From Plakobranchus ocellatus (taxonomy: Eukaryota > Mollusca > Gastropoda > Plakobranchidae): a stretch of DNA of 24,769 bases. Position 1 is the stretch's first letter. The number at the start of each line of letters is the position of its first letter. The notes beneath the pieces were generated by a model. That model was given only the letters and a program-made list of their open reading frames with translations, searched no databases and was not told where the DNA came from. Location: assembly GCA_019648995.1 (NCBI GenBank), contig BLXT01003024.1, positions 1,197,121-1,221,889 on the forward strand, written 5' to 3'. Below, one piece after another: positions 10,836 to 21,004 of this stretch. The position numbers and the translations under genes are program-made.

Positions 10836-10900
10836 CAAAAAAAAACAAAAAAAAAAAAAAAACATACGTTCACATACATACACATATACACACACACATT
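10836..10900. repeat. Poly(A) run followed by CA/TA microsatellite
   Basis: An A-run of about 26 bases broken by a single C (about 10837-10862) is followed by CATACATACACATATACACA-type sequence to about 10900. This could be the 3' tail of a retroposed element on the + strand, but no element body is recognisable upstream. Confidence 0.6.
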
Positions 10901-10949
10901 TCCATTCTTTAAGTGGCAAATATCAGAATCTTGTGATAAGGTTCCATAA

Positions 10950-11433
10950 ATCCGCCCTTTTCCCCTTCCCCCCACCCTTTTCCCGCTTTCCCCCATTGCC
11001 TTCTGCCTCTCTAAGTGAGATGATGCACATTGAGATTACAAGAATACATGAATGTTTATAATTCCTGACTCTTCTCCTCCAAAACCTTCAGAATTTTTTT
11101 CCTGCTCGTTCTTTAACTTTCAGTCTCTCTTCTCCCTCTTCGCTCTTCTCTCGTCCACTCTTTCTCTGTCTCCCCTTCAGATCTCAGCCTGCATTGTTAT
11201 TCCTCCTCCTCCATCTTTCTCTCCCTCTTCCCTCACCTCCCCTTGTTTCTCCTCCTCTCATCATCCCGCTCACCAAGCGTGTTTCTCCCACAGCTCTTCG
11301 CCTCGCTACTCTCACCTCCTTCTTCTTCTCAACCTTCTATCTCTTTCATCTTATCTTCTTTCCCATTGTTTTGGTTTCATTAGTTTTCTCATTTACCATT
11401 AACATTCTTTTGTTCATCTTCGTTCTCTCTCTC

Positions 11434-11472
<39 letters not shown>

Positions 11473-11895
11473 GTCATTGTCTTTCCTGTGCCTGTTTCTT
11501 TTATCTCTTTCTTTCCCTCTATTCCTTTTTATCACTCTCTTCCTCACCTACACACAGATGCTTTTTCTCTGTTTTGTTTTCAGTCTCCCTCTTTACTTTT
11601 TTGCTTTCTCTTTGTCTATATGCCGGTCTGCATGTTTTCCTCTTAATATCTCTCTCTCTCTCCCTCTCTCTCTTTCTTTCTTTCTCTCTCTCTCCTACTC
11701 TCTCTCTCTCTGTCTCACTCTCTCTGTCTCTCCCCTATGCTTCTTTCTTTCTATTTGTCTCTCTTTTCCTCTTTCCCTTTCTCTCTCATTTTTTATCTCA
11801 CCCATATACACTTTCTCTCTGTTTTGTTGCCAGTCTCTTCTTTCACTTTTTTCTTTCTGCCCGTCTTTCTGTTGGTCTCTATGTCTCTCCCTCCC

Positions 11896-11898
<3 letters not shown>
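10950..11898. other. Long pyrimidine-rich tract, left part
   Basis: The + strand is dominated by C and T for nearly 1 kb, including pure (CT)n at about 11438-11470 and interrupted (CT)n at about 11649-11730. Long plus-strand open frames here (Ser/Leu/Phe-rich) are by-products of the missing purine-rich stop codons and are not genes. Confidence 0.75.
11405..11898. repeat. ~250-bp tandem duplication inside the CT tract
   Basis: The words CTCTGTTTTGTTTTCAGTCTC (around 11567-11587) and CTCTGTTTTGTTGCCAGTCTC (around 11817-11837) lie exactly 250 bp apart. Their surroundings also correspond: each is preceded by a (CT)n run and an ACAC or ATACAC word, and followed by TTACTTTTTTGCTTTC or TCACTTTTTTCTTTC and then a GGTCTGCATG or GGTCTCTATG word. 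Two diverged copies of about 245-250 bp are the simplest reading. Confidence 0.6.

Positions 11899-11957
<59 letters not shown>
11899..11957. repeat. (TA)n microsatellite
   Basis: A pure TA run of about 29 units directly precedes the inverted-repeat element that begins at 11964. Runs of this kind can extrude cruciforms and vary greatly in length between individuals, and assemblies often misreport their length. Confidence 0.95.
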
Positions 11958-11960
<3 letters not shown>

Positions 11961-11963
11961 GGG

Positions 11964-12204
11964 TGCAAGGGGAAAACCAGAGATGTCACATTTTGACACT
12001 TTTGAGAAAAGCGAAAAACCAATTTTGAAGACTCCTACAAAATTCGTAATGGTCCTTATGTTAATTTAACTATTACTTATCTTGAGTATGTCCTTTCAGT
12101 GGTCTGACTGTATGCTTATATTAATTTTGGTGTTATAATCAAAGGAGTTATGTAACTTTTTTTGAGACACGGTCAAAATGGACATCTCTTGTTTTCCCCT
12201 TGCA
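11964..12204. repeat. Nested 241-bp foldback unit
   Basis: The left terminal repeat of the larger element also pairs with an internal copy at about 12171-12204. That copy has one substitution and one missing base over the first 30 or so positions, so 11964-12204 alone has MITE-like proportions. This could be the basic mobile unit, with the larger segment made of several units plus captured DNA. Confidence 0.55.
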
Positions 12205-13160
12205 ATTCAGTTTTTTTTGGTAATTGTTGCTAGTTTTAACCGTGTGGTTTATTCTCTTATTGAATAATGACCTATGGAATCTCTCACATGTTGAACACAA
12301 GTCTATGTGAGTTCATAATGGGTTTCAAATTTCAGTATTACGACCAAGAGGGTGAGACTTGACATCCTAGTCAGATTCAGATTAATCTTGTCTTGAAAAA
12401 ATTCATCTGATATCTTCACTAACCCAATACAGCCCATTCACACCAATGTTGTAACTTTCTGCGACTGTTTGATATACCTGACAGTTTTTCTTTTCAATTA
12501 GACTATTTTTTTTATAATTTTATAATTTTGATCGACATTTTGAATAATTTTAACTTTTATGAAAACACGGTAATCATTTTAAACTTTTGTTAGCACTGTT
12601 TGGTTTACCCCAATTTTGATTACTCTTTGACTGACATTACTGAATGTGTTAAAAAATTTCACGTTGGTCCTTAATAGAACTTAAACTTAAATGGCCATGG
12701 CGGTAAAATTAACCATTGCACCCAAAGAAGATGAAGATCAGTGTAGGGACTAGTCTTGTGTTGATGTTTTTAAAAGGAAAATTAGCATTTTATCAATACT
12801 CAACATTAAAACAATAATACTCTCAATTATACTTCTCTTTTTTCTAATCTTTTAAAGAATACGCAATGCCAGATACATCCACACACACCGCACACGAAAT
12901 AAACCAACTTTATGGACCTCTTAAGAAAATTAGTTTTTGCTGAAATAAAAGACACTGAATACTTTCTCAACACTAAATTTAATATGAACAGCATAAACAA
13001 ACCACTGTAATATAAAAAATAAAATTGCAGAAATAGAAAAAGAAAAACCAGTCCTGGATAAATGAGTAATAAAAAGAAAAGCAGTCACTCTTCGCTCTCA
13101 GAGGATAGCTGAGGTATAGTCTCATATTGCTTTTAAAGGGAAGCAATTGGCGATTATCAA

Positions 13161-13206
13161 TGGACATCTCTGGTTTTCAACTTGTTTTGTTTGGACATCT
13201 CTGGTT
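13161..13206. repeat. 31-bp-spaced direct repeat of the terminal motif
   Basis: TGGACATCTCTGGTT occurs perfectly at 13161-13175 and 13192-13206. It closely resembles the TGACATCTCTGGTTTTCCCC of the element's right end at 13341-13360. The first copy continues TTTC before diverging. Confidence 0.7.
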
Positions 13207-13365
13207 CTTCTATTGCACACGTTTTTTTCTCGCTAATATTGTGAGCGACTGCGCTTGTTTTTCTATTGCACCATGTAGTGAGAAGATGCAGCGTGATTTG
13301 AAGATTGTGGACCAACAGTTATCTCAAAATTGTAAAAATGTGACATCTCTGGTTTTCCCCTTGCA

Positions 13366-14319
13366 TATCTGTGCTTTCTCTTTATTTTTCGATTTCCACA
13401 TCTTTTCTGTTTCATTCTGCTATTAGCCAGCTAACCTACACATCCAGTCTATCGCTCTAATCTCACTTCTTCCTTTTTATTCCTTCACCGAACTCTACAC
13501 CTTTGCTTTCTTTTTCTTCTACCCTCTCCTCCTCTCATTCACTTTGCCTCTCACTTACACGTACACTTCTCTCTTACTCTGCGTCCTTGCTCGTAATAAC
13601 TTGTGCTTTCTTTCTTCGTCTCTCTTTCGCTATATTTCGCTCGCTCTGTCCTCTCTTTCTTTATCTCTCGATCTGCTAAAGTTTTCTCTTTCAATCTACT
13701 TTTAACTCTGTAATATATTTCTCACATCCTCACTCAGTCCCTTCCTCTATAAGTCCCTACTTCTTTTTTCTTTTTTTTCATTCTTCTCAATACCTTCTTG
13801 ACTGTTTGTCTGTCATACCCTCTCCCTCCTTGTCATTCACTTTTCTTTCTCCCCCTAATCCTCTCAAAATTTCTTTCCTTGCTCACGGTCTTTCTTCTTT
13901 CCTCTGCTCCCTCTTTCTTTTTCTGTTTCATACGACCGTTTCCCTTCTCTTTGATCTTTTCCCCTTGCCTTTTTCTTGTCCATCTGTCGATCCGCGTCTT
14001 GTTTCAAACCTTCTCTCTCACTCAAACACATTATCTCTCTCTGTCTGTTACTCGCTATTCCTTTGTATAATACTCTTCTTTCTTATACTGTTTTCTCTTT
14101 GTCTCCCTATTATTCATTTTGACCCTCCCTCTCCTCCTAAGCATCCGTGCTGCAACAATATTCTTTTGTCTTTTTATTGTCATGCTTGTTATATCATGCA
14201 ATCTTTATGTTTTAATTCTTCTTCTGCCCTTCTCCTGCCCTGATTTGCGTGTCCATAGGTTATTTTTTTCCTTTCGCTTTTCTTATTCTTTTATATATCT
14301 CTCTTTCTGAGCACAATGC

Positions 14320-14393
<74 letters not shown>

Positions 14394-14470
14394 TTTCGTT
14401 ATGTCTCTTCTCTTTAATCATATACATCTCTATCTCTCCCTTTTTCTATTCCTTCTATGGTGTTTTTAAC
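13366..14470. other. Long pyrimidine-rich tract, right part
   Basis: C and T dominate the + strand from just after the inverted-repeat element to about 14470, with CTTTCT, CTCTC and TTCCTT words throughout. The open frames here (for example 13806-14243) are Ser/Leu/Phe-rich repeat translations without domains. The composition continues that of 10950-11898 on the other side of the element. Confidence 0.7.
14323..14389. repeat. (CT)n microsatellite
   Basis: About 33 CT units run here, interrupted once by a TT at about 14350-14352. Confidence 0.95.
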
Positions 14471-15499
14471 GTTCTTCATAAAAATATTGCGTTCCTTAAT
14501 TTTTGTATCCGCATTTTCAGTTGTCCTAGCCTTGCGGATGTAGATAAATGACATTTCATGGTATTTACCTACGAGCACAATTCCATCTAACTTGGCAGAC
14601 AAAAGTTAAATTGATTTCAGTGAGATTTTTGTATTGGTTGTATAAGCTGATTAATCAACAACACAATCGAAACAGTAATAAATAAACGATGCCGAGAATT
14701 AGAGAACTGCCATGTAGGCTTTAAATAAAAATAATAAATTATCTTAGGAATGAAAGATATAACCACCAACTAACTTTTAGTTGAAACCATTAGGACAACA
14801 CAGCGTAGACGTTCAAACGTTTCGCCCTAAGATTTCATCATAACAAACACGTCAATCACAAATTTAATACCAAGGATACAAGCCAGGCAAAACGATCCTG
14901 ACATAAAATATAGTGTTTGAAAAAAACGTTACTGCAAACTAAAAATTGTCAGTCAAGTGATGAATTTACAGAACCAGAAATGAAGTGCATATCTAGTATA
15001 ACAATACTGAAATCTAAACAAAATATAAAAACTAAGCCCCGAAATAATTCATGCTGGATGCGTTTTGTTATACCCTGTGTTTAGTTCAAGTTTGAATTGG
15101 TGGTTGTATTCTTTTACTATAACAATTTTCATTTTCTTCTACCACCATTGCATCTTCAGATGTTATATTCATTTTTTTGTGCTGTAACTGGGAGTGAAGT
15201 ACTTGTATTCTATTTCTTTTTCACTTTTAGTCATGCAAAGAAGAAATTGATACCACGAGAGTTACGGTTCGATAATAGAGGTCGCCAAGCTTATGCCGTC
15301 TTTTTAATTACATAAGCCAAACCCATTCCTGATTTTTTTTTATTATTGTTTCACTTAAAGATATTCTCAATTAAACAAAAGTTGCGCACAAAACTGTTAA
15401 TGCTGCTCTTTTTTTCCCCTTTAGCCTTAACTTGCGGTGTACAAAATTCCGGAACATTATTGTTATTAAAATGTCCACCTACGCCCATTTTGTTCCGCC
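14471..15499. other. No gene seen
   Basis: AT-rich sequence without a recognisable gene or repeat. Confidence 0.55.
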
Positions 15500-15920
15500 A
15501 GCATAATAACATTTAAAAAGGGCTGCAAAATGTTATTTTGTAAATCCGTGCAACAACTTTGGGATTTTAAAATATGCCGACATAAAATGGGATGATCTAA
15601 ATTAACATATCTATAAATAGCTTTGTGGATTTTATTGAAGTCCCACAAAAATCTGTAAAGGTATAACACGTTTGAGGTTAGCTCCATTGTAAGAAGATTA
15701 AAGTATCTACTTGCATTTTTTTCCCCATGCTTCATAGCATTTAGAAAGGGTTGCAAAATGTAATTTTGTAAATACGTACAACTTTGGGATTTTAAAGTAT
15801 GCCCGCATAAAATGGCATGATCTAGAGAAACATATCTATATTTTTGTGGATCTTATTGACGCCCCACACAAATTTGAATAGGCATTACACGTTTGAGCTT
15901 AGCTCCATTATAATTAAACT
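15500..15920. repeat. Diverged ~225-bp tandem duplication
   Basis: Two adjacent copies, about 15500-15700 and 15728-15920, share many words in the same order: AGGGCTGCAAAATG or AGGGTTGCAAAATG, ACAACTTTGGGATTTTAAA, CATAAAATGG, ATGATCTA, ACATATCTATA, TTGTGGAT, CACGTTTGAG and TTAGCTCCATT. The offset is 228 bp at the left (15524/15752) and 221 bp at the right (15680/15901), so small deletions have accumulated. By eye the copies agree at well over three quarters of positions. A 96-codon minus-strand frame spanning both copies shows a repeated QPFLN word, which only reflects the DNA duplication. Confidence 0.8.
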
Positions 15921-17325
15921 AGGGTGTAGAAAAATGTTTCCAATCGAAAGATAATTATGTTTTTTCCCCAATGGTGTAGATCTATGAATTACAGAAAAAA
16001 ATGCCTAACTAGAGAGTTCTAACGTCGTGCTCTGTTGGTGCAAGTTAAACATACAGCTTTGAATATGAAATCTGGCTAACTATCTTGAGCATTTAGGTTT
16101 AAAAAAAACCTTCCAATTCTTATTGTTGCATTTAAAACTAAGGCTCTCATCTCATATCCGTCCCGGTCTATAATGGAAAGAAATCAAAATGTTTATTTCT
16201 TAGAAGGTCTTTGGTCGCGGTGGGTAAGTCAGGGAGCATTTTAAGACAAGGGAAGTAATCTAGAAATAGATGCGTTTGGGAAACCGAGTAAGTTTTCTTT
16301 TCATAAATGGACATTCAAAATAAAATTTAAAAAGGGGATCTTAAACCACTTTTCATTCTTTTTGTATTCGATTCCTCAAACCATTGGATACAAATAGAAA
16401 AAAAAAATCAAAGTAACTTGTTAATGCCCAAATATCGACACATTAAAATTTGTCAAATCTAAAAATAATCCTAACTGTTGACGGAAATCTAAACTAACTT
16501 GTGATGTTAAAATCATTGATTTTTTTACAATAATATATTCTATTTTGCAGAGGATTTTTATGTTCAAATGAAATTGTTGTTTACCACGAAGTACACAAAA
16601 CAAATAAACAATGATTTTAATACTGGTCAGCTATCCCGATGTGTATAAAACACTTGGATAGCTCTCGTGTTCTGTTTTTATCCTTTTTTTTGTCCTATGT
16701 TTCTGTATGAATGACGGCAAATGTGAAATCCGTTTGAAAGAATCCAACTGGCTCAATATCTAAACTTTACAAGATTTGAATATCGATTAAAGTTCCTCGA
16801 TATTTCTTCAGTTTTTGTTTATGAGACTAAATATTGATGTTGGATCTCATTAATATCTCTACCACAAACCCCGACATGGACGAATGTAATGACAAGCTCA
16901 AACCTTAAGATCGCTGCTTTATGATGGATATTATTAAAAGTCTGTCACGAAACGGGCATCAAAGTTTCCAAAATTCAATTGGGTCGCATAAGTATAATTA
17001 TTAGTTTCAAAGGGCAAACAGATTTAATATAAGTCATATCAAATACAAACCAAACTATGATTTTAAGCATCATCTCGTGAAGTCAGGTTTAATCATTACA
17101 AATGTCGGTGTTATAGCCTTGGCCAAAATCTCTCTTCGCCATTTCTCTCCGTCTCTGGGCTTGAATAAGCCTACAATAAGTGCATATATAGAACTTTCCT
17201 CTCATAATGAAACCAGTTTCCTTTGCTTGCACATCCATAAAAGGCTATGAATCGGTCTATAGAATCTTTTCAATCATAAATCAGGGCTATCTGTTTAAAC
17301 CTACATAGAATCTGTGTGAGAAGCG
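15921..17325. other. No gene seen
   Basis: AT-rich sequence without a recognisable gene, RNA or repeat. Confidence 0.55.
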
Positions 17326-17450
17326 TCGCCGGCGCAGTGGTTAGCGACCTCGCTGTGGATTCTGTGGCACGCTCAGTACCCTGCAAGAGAAGGACCGAAC
17401 AGGATAGGGCTCATTAGGTAGTGGGTTGGCTGTAGTGGCGCAAATAAATG
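17326..17450 (+). mobile_element. SINE copy with well-preserved head
   Basis: GCCGGCGCAGTGGTTAGCGA at 17328-17347 is an excellent box-A region of a tRNA-derived SINE. The box B is poor (GCTCAGTACCCTG around 17371), and the downstream part does not match the conserved block well. AGGACCGAACAGGATAGGGC at 17391-17410 is the nearest equivalent. It may belong to a related subfamily with a different body. Confidence 0.5.
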
Positions 17451-18749
17451 AAATATGTTAATCTCCGTATACAGTAGAGGGCATATCATCTAAAATAAGC
17501 GAGACATTAAATTTACAGAATATAGCAAAGTAATATATTTTTAAATCGTAATTCTGGGAGGCGTACATTTTTTTTTCCCATTAAACATAATTTTGATATA
17601 GCCAGAAAAATTGGTTAAGAGATAAATTTTGGCTTGAAGAGAAATGGTTTCACAGTGTCTTACTAAATATGTAAGGAGATTTTTTTTTACTGTGAAAATG
17701 TGAGAAGCAAAATATATGTTCATCATAACATGAGTGCAATCTGATACGGAGTTCTGGGTATAATCCTTACTTCTCCATCTTATTGTTAAGGTGGGCTCTT
17801 TTGAAAAGCCTTACGATTAAATGATACGACAGGGCAGAATGTCGGTGGTGAAAGAGTTGAGGCGATAAAATTCCTTTTTGGTAACTGTGCAGTTAGCATC
17901 TTCGTCACTAAAAAAAAAAAATCTTCATTGCATAAAATTCTCAAAAAATCTTGAAGACCATTCAGCAATATAATGTTTAAATTCTTAACCAGGCAAAAAA
18001 TTTATTGTGGTTAAATGTAAATATAACTCACCAGAAATTTAAACTTCCCCAGAAAAAAAAAATTAAACTTGAATGATAGCGAAGCAGAAAAATGTTGCAT
18101 CTTTGTTTCAGTCTCATTAATTTTTCCTAGCCGTCAGACATAACACAATAATACATCATAGCGCAGGGAATACACGAGAGTAAAGCTGTGGCGAATAATG
18201 GAGGGGCGGAGATATAACTGATTAAAGGCTCCATAGAGTAATGGAGGGGGATCGAACTGAATATCGTACAGGCTGATGCATGATAGTTTTTCTCTGTTAT
18301 GACCCGTAGCATTTAGGGGTTTTTTTTTGTTTATTTAGGGTTTTTTTGTTTTTAGTTTTAGCTCTAAATTGGATGCATTGGGGAAATATCTTGGACATGT
18401 TCTATAAATTTGCAATCAAAAATCCTGCATCACAATCCTGGATGAACTGCAGTATTGTAAATTACTTCCATCATAGATAGGGGGAAAAAACCTTACCTTA
18501 AATTTATTAATCTCTACAAAAAGAAAAAAAAAACTGGTTGCGTTGAAAGGCAATACGGCTTTCCTATTGAAATGCCTAAAAAATGTGGGGGGAGTACCAG
18601 TAGCTTTTCTCTCGGTTTAAAACGACACAAGAAAAGCGTTTAAATTTCATTCAATTCAAGAATCAAATCCACCATTAGCAGCGATCCCAGAGTTTGCCTT
18701 GTCTGGCATTTGTTTCACAATACTTTTGGTAAGAACTTCTTCATCTCAC
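17451..18749. other. No gene seen
   Basis: AT-rich sequence with several short A or T runs. A minus-strand box-B-like AGTTCGATCCCCC (complement of about 18246-18258) stands alone without box A, so no SINE is called. Confidence 0.5.
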
Positions 18750-18925
18750 GCCTGCGTAACGCAGAACGGTTCGCCCCCCACCGATAGCTCTGGCTAGAGC
18801 CTGATACGGGCCTAAAAGTCTGAGATCCGCTACCGGTACCCTTGTCTGACGGAGGGTCTAAAAGCCTGAGATCATTTTGTTGTGGAGAGATTTTGTATAC
18901 TAAACCCAGTCTGAGATCAACTCGA
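18750..18925 (+). mobile_element. SINE copy with tandemly repeated 3' domain
   Basis: A box-B-like GGTTCGCCCCCC at 18769-18780 is followed by three successive occurrences of the family's TGAGATC word, at 18821, 18867 and 18912, spaced 46 and 45 bp apart. The first two units share CCTAAAAGTCTGAGATC and TCTAAAAGCCTGAGATC together with an upstream CTGATACGGG or CTGACGGAGGG. The third is reduced to CAGTCTGAGATC. The middle unit is the closest match in the window to the copy at 1061-1110. The head (box A) is poorly visible, perhaps CGCCTGCGTAACGCAG at 18749-18764. Confidence 0.6.
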
Positions 18926-19442
18926 AATGGTCGGGTTATAGACACTAACACTAACTAAATGAGAAATTAAAAAAAAAAACAAAAAAACTTGTGACAGTTT
19001 AATATCCGGGCGTTATCAGGTCATGGTTCTTTACTACTCGGCCAGAAAAATGTCTGGCAAAAAATTCTCCAATATTTTTCATTCATTTTTTTATGGATAG
19101 TTTTTATACTTATTTTTGTCATATGTTTTATAAACTAGAAAAATTGAAAATTTATAGAGAATGTATACATTACAAGACTTTCATAACCTGCCAAAGGTTT
19201 AAGCAATGACAGTTTATTCTGATGGGCCGACGCAAAAGTTTAGAGAAAAAACGACGCAGCCTCGGACTCTTCCAAGTTTTGGTTGTGGGCTCGATCGATC
19301 CTAGTGATGGGGATGGGGTCTCAAAAAAGCCTTCCTCCATGGCCTAATCGAGAGACAACAATTTGAAGGTCTAAAATTCACCTCTCATATTTGTTGTATA
19401 GAAATACTTCTTTCTGGACCAAACTGAAGCACAAAGTATGTA

Positions 19443-19444
<2 letters not shown>
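18926..19444. other. No gene seen
   Basis: AT-rich sequence. GGGCTCGATCGATCC at about 19287-19301 resembles a box B but has no partner. Confidence 0.5.
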
Positions 19445-19507
<63 letters not shown>

Positions 19508-19540
19508 ATCTATCTCACACACACAAATACAGAGAGAGAG
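19445..19540. repeat. Compound microsatellite (TC)n-(CA)n-(GA)n
   Basis: About 30 TC units at 19445-19505 are followed by a short TATC stretch, then CACACACA and then AGAGAGAGAGGGAGAC. The TC and GA runs are mutually complementary, so the segment can fold back on itself with the CA part in the loop. Confidence 0.9.
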
Positions 19541-19594
19541 GGAGACAGACATATTCAAATTCACAAGCTTCTTTCTTTATCCCATTTTTAGCCT

Positions 19595-19670
19595 GTAGAG
19601 GGTGGTCATGCGGTCAGCGTAATAACTCTGAATCCTGTTTGAATTATGGTTCTGTTATCGTACCCAAAAA
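19595..19670 (+). mobile_element. Possible SINE head remnant
   Basis: GTGGTCATGCGGTCAGCGTA at about 19602-19621 resembles a tRNA-like head, and CCTGTTTGAATTATGG at about 19634-19649 a decayed box B. Weak. Confidence 0.28.
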
Positions 19671-19684
19671 GTTTACTTAACGTC

Positions 19685-19785
19685 ACAAAAAATTGATCCC
19701 AGGGCTGGAAAACACAATAGATAGGTCCGTAGATATCTCAGGCTGGACTCCCTAGCCACTGTACCTCCGACGCCCCAGACCCAAA
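19685..19785 (-). mobile_element. Possible minus-strand SINE remnant
   Basis: On the minus strand, GGCGTCGGAGGTACAGTGGC (complement of about 19754-19773) resembles a box-A region. It runs almost directly into GAGTCCAGCCTGAGATATC (complement of about 19731-19749), which resembles the 3' block. The box-B part between them would have been deleted. The order is right but the match is modest. Confidence 0.35.
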
Positions 19786-20976
19786 AGTCTTATCTAAAAC
19801 AAAAATCGGATATCGGTGAACTAGTTAAGAATTGTACGTTATCCGTGGAAAATTCAAATCCTTGAAGCCCAGCCAGATCTAAAGCAACAAGGGCGCTAAA
19901 TTTTGAATGATTCCATGATTTTCATTAAATAAATAAATAAATAACCTTCAATTTCGAAAGCTGCATTAAAAACAATTCTAAAATTTGAGTTCATGCAATT
20001 TCAACACCGTGAATATTCAAAGGATATGTGTGTGTGAGAATGCAAACCATTGCTTCAAGCGAGTCAATGAACGGATACGTAGATCCTTTTTAACAATCTT
20101 CAATATAAACAGCCGCAGTTAAAATGCGCGAGTCAGTTTAGATTGTAGCATTGTAGTAAAGTCATTTTTTAACTAAACGACCCTTTTTTATTAAACAATA
20201 TGCACTGTGTACGTCCGTAAAAAAACTTATCTAATATAGTTAATATATATATAGTAAATATATATATTTCAATAAAGAAAAAAGCAACTCTTAAATGTAA
20301 AATTGTTGGCCCAGTGCATTAACAATAGCAGAATTAGCATCCGCACTATTTATGGAATTGTTTTCAGTCATAGCCTTGATAAGAGTAAAAACTTCTCTTG
20401 AATAACTTCCCCTCCCAAAACTTGCCGACTTCGTCCCTGTGAATGAGCTATGCCTGTAATAAAAACACAATGCGGATGCGATTATCTTTGCCTTGTGTAT
20501 CAAGAGTACTTCAGTGAATAATTTATTTTATTCTATTTTAAGCATTTGCTGTCAGACATTGTGAGAGAAGTGTGTATCTCAAAGAGAAAAAGAGTCCTTA
20601 CCCAATGTCTTAGTGGTCGTCCGTCGAACTCAACATGCTTATATGGTTTATTAAAAACGATACTTACATGTGAGAAAAACATGCTATCTTACAATCAAAA
20701 AAAAAAAAATTACCATTTTATACTAATGATGTAGAATGTGAGTGATTCTAAAATATTAAAGAACCTTACACAATCGATATTCAAAAGATTTTTCAGCTTC
20801 TTTATATTAGATGGAAGCCTATAGCGATAGATTCCAATTTTATCTTATTAACGCCCTCTGACTAGAGATCCTCATTAAAAAAAAAAAATCTGATGAACTT
20901 GAGCATTAACGGAAAACTTTGTTTAATCTTATCGTATGCATTTAGTATCATCGATGTCTGCACTTAAAACGTATAC
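19786..20976. other. No gene seen; one short AAAT run
   Basis: AT-rich sequence with AAATAAATAAATAAATAA at about 19926-19943 and alternating TA words at 20238-20268. The 70-codon minus-strand frame at 20291-20503 has ordinary composition but no recognisable domain. Confidence 0.5.
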
Positions 20977-21004
20977 AAATAAATAAATAAATAAATAAAA
21001 TAAA
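20977..21004. repeat. (AAAT)n microsatellite
   Basis: About six to seven AAAT units run into AAAATAAAAC. Confidence 0.9.

Larger units (their letters stand above)
11964..13365. mobile_element. 1402-bp element with 47-bp terminal inverted repeats
   Basis: The left end (11964-12010) and the reverse complement of the right end (13319-13365) agree at 44 of 47 positions, and the outermost 31 bases are identical. Both begin TGCAAGGGGAAAACCAGAGA. This is far beyond chance and indicates a DNA transposon or foldback element. I find no transposase-like frame inside, so it is probably non-autonomous or decayed. A third copy of the end sequence lies at 12171-12204, oriented like the right end. Shorter echoes (TGGACATCTCTGGTT) occur at 13161 and 13192. 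No clear target-site duplication is visible: GAAGGG separates the left end from the TA run, and TATCTG follows the right end. A TA target duplication is possible but unproven. Confidence 0.7.

Noticed and set aside
11052..12069. Overlapping plus-strand open frames, Ser/Leu/Phe-rich, resembling membrane proteins
   Set aside because: They come from CT-rich and TA-repeat DNA; the Ile-Tyr alternation at the end is the (TA)n run. No start context, domain or splice structure is seen.
18246..18258. An isolated box-B-like motif on the minus strand
   Set aside because: No box A at a suitable distance and no conserved 3' block.
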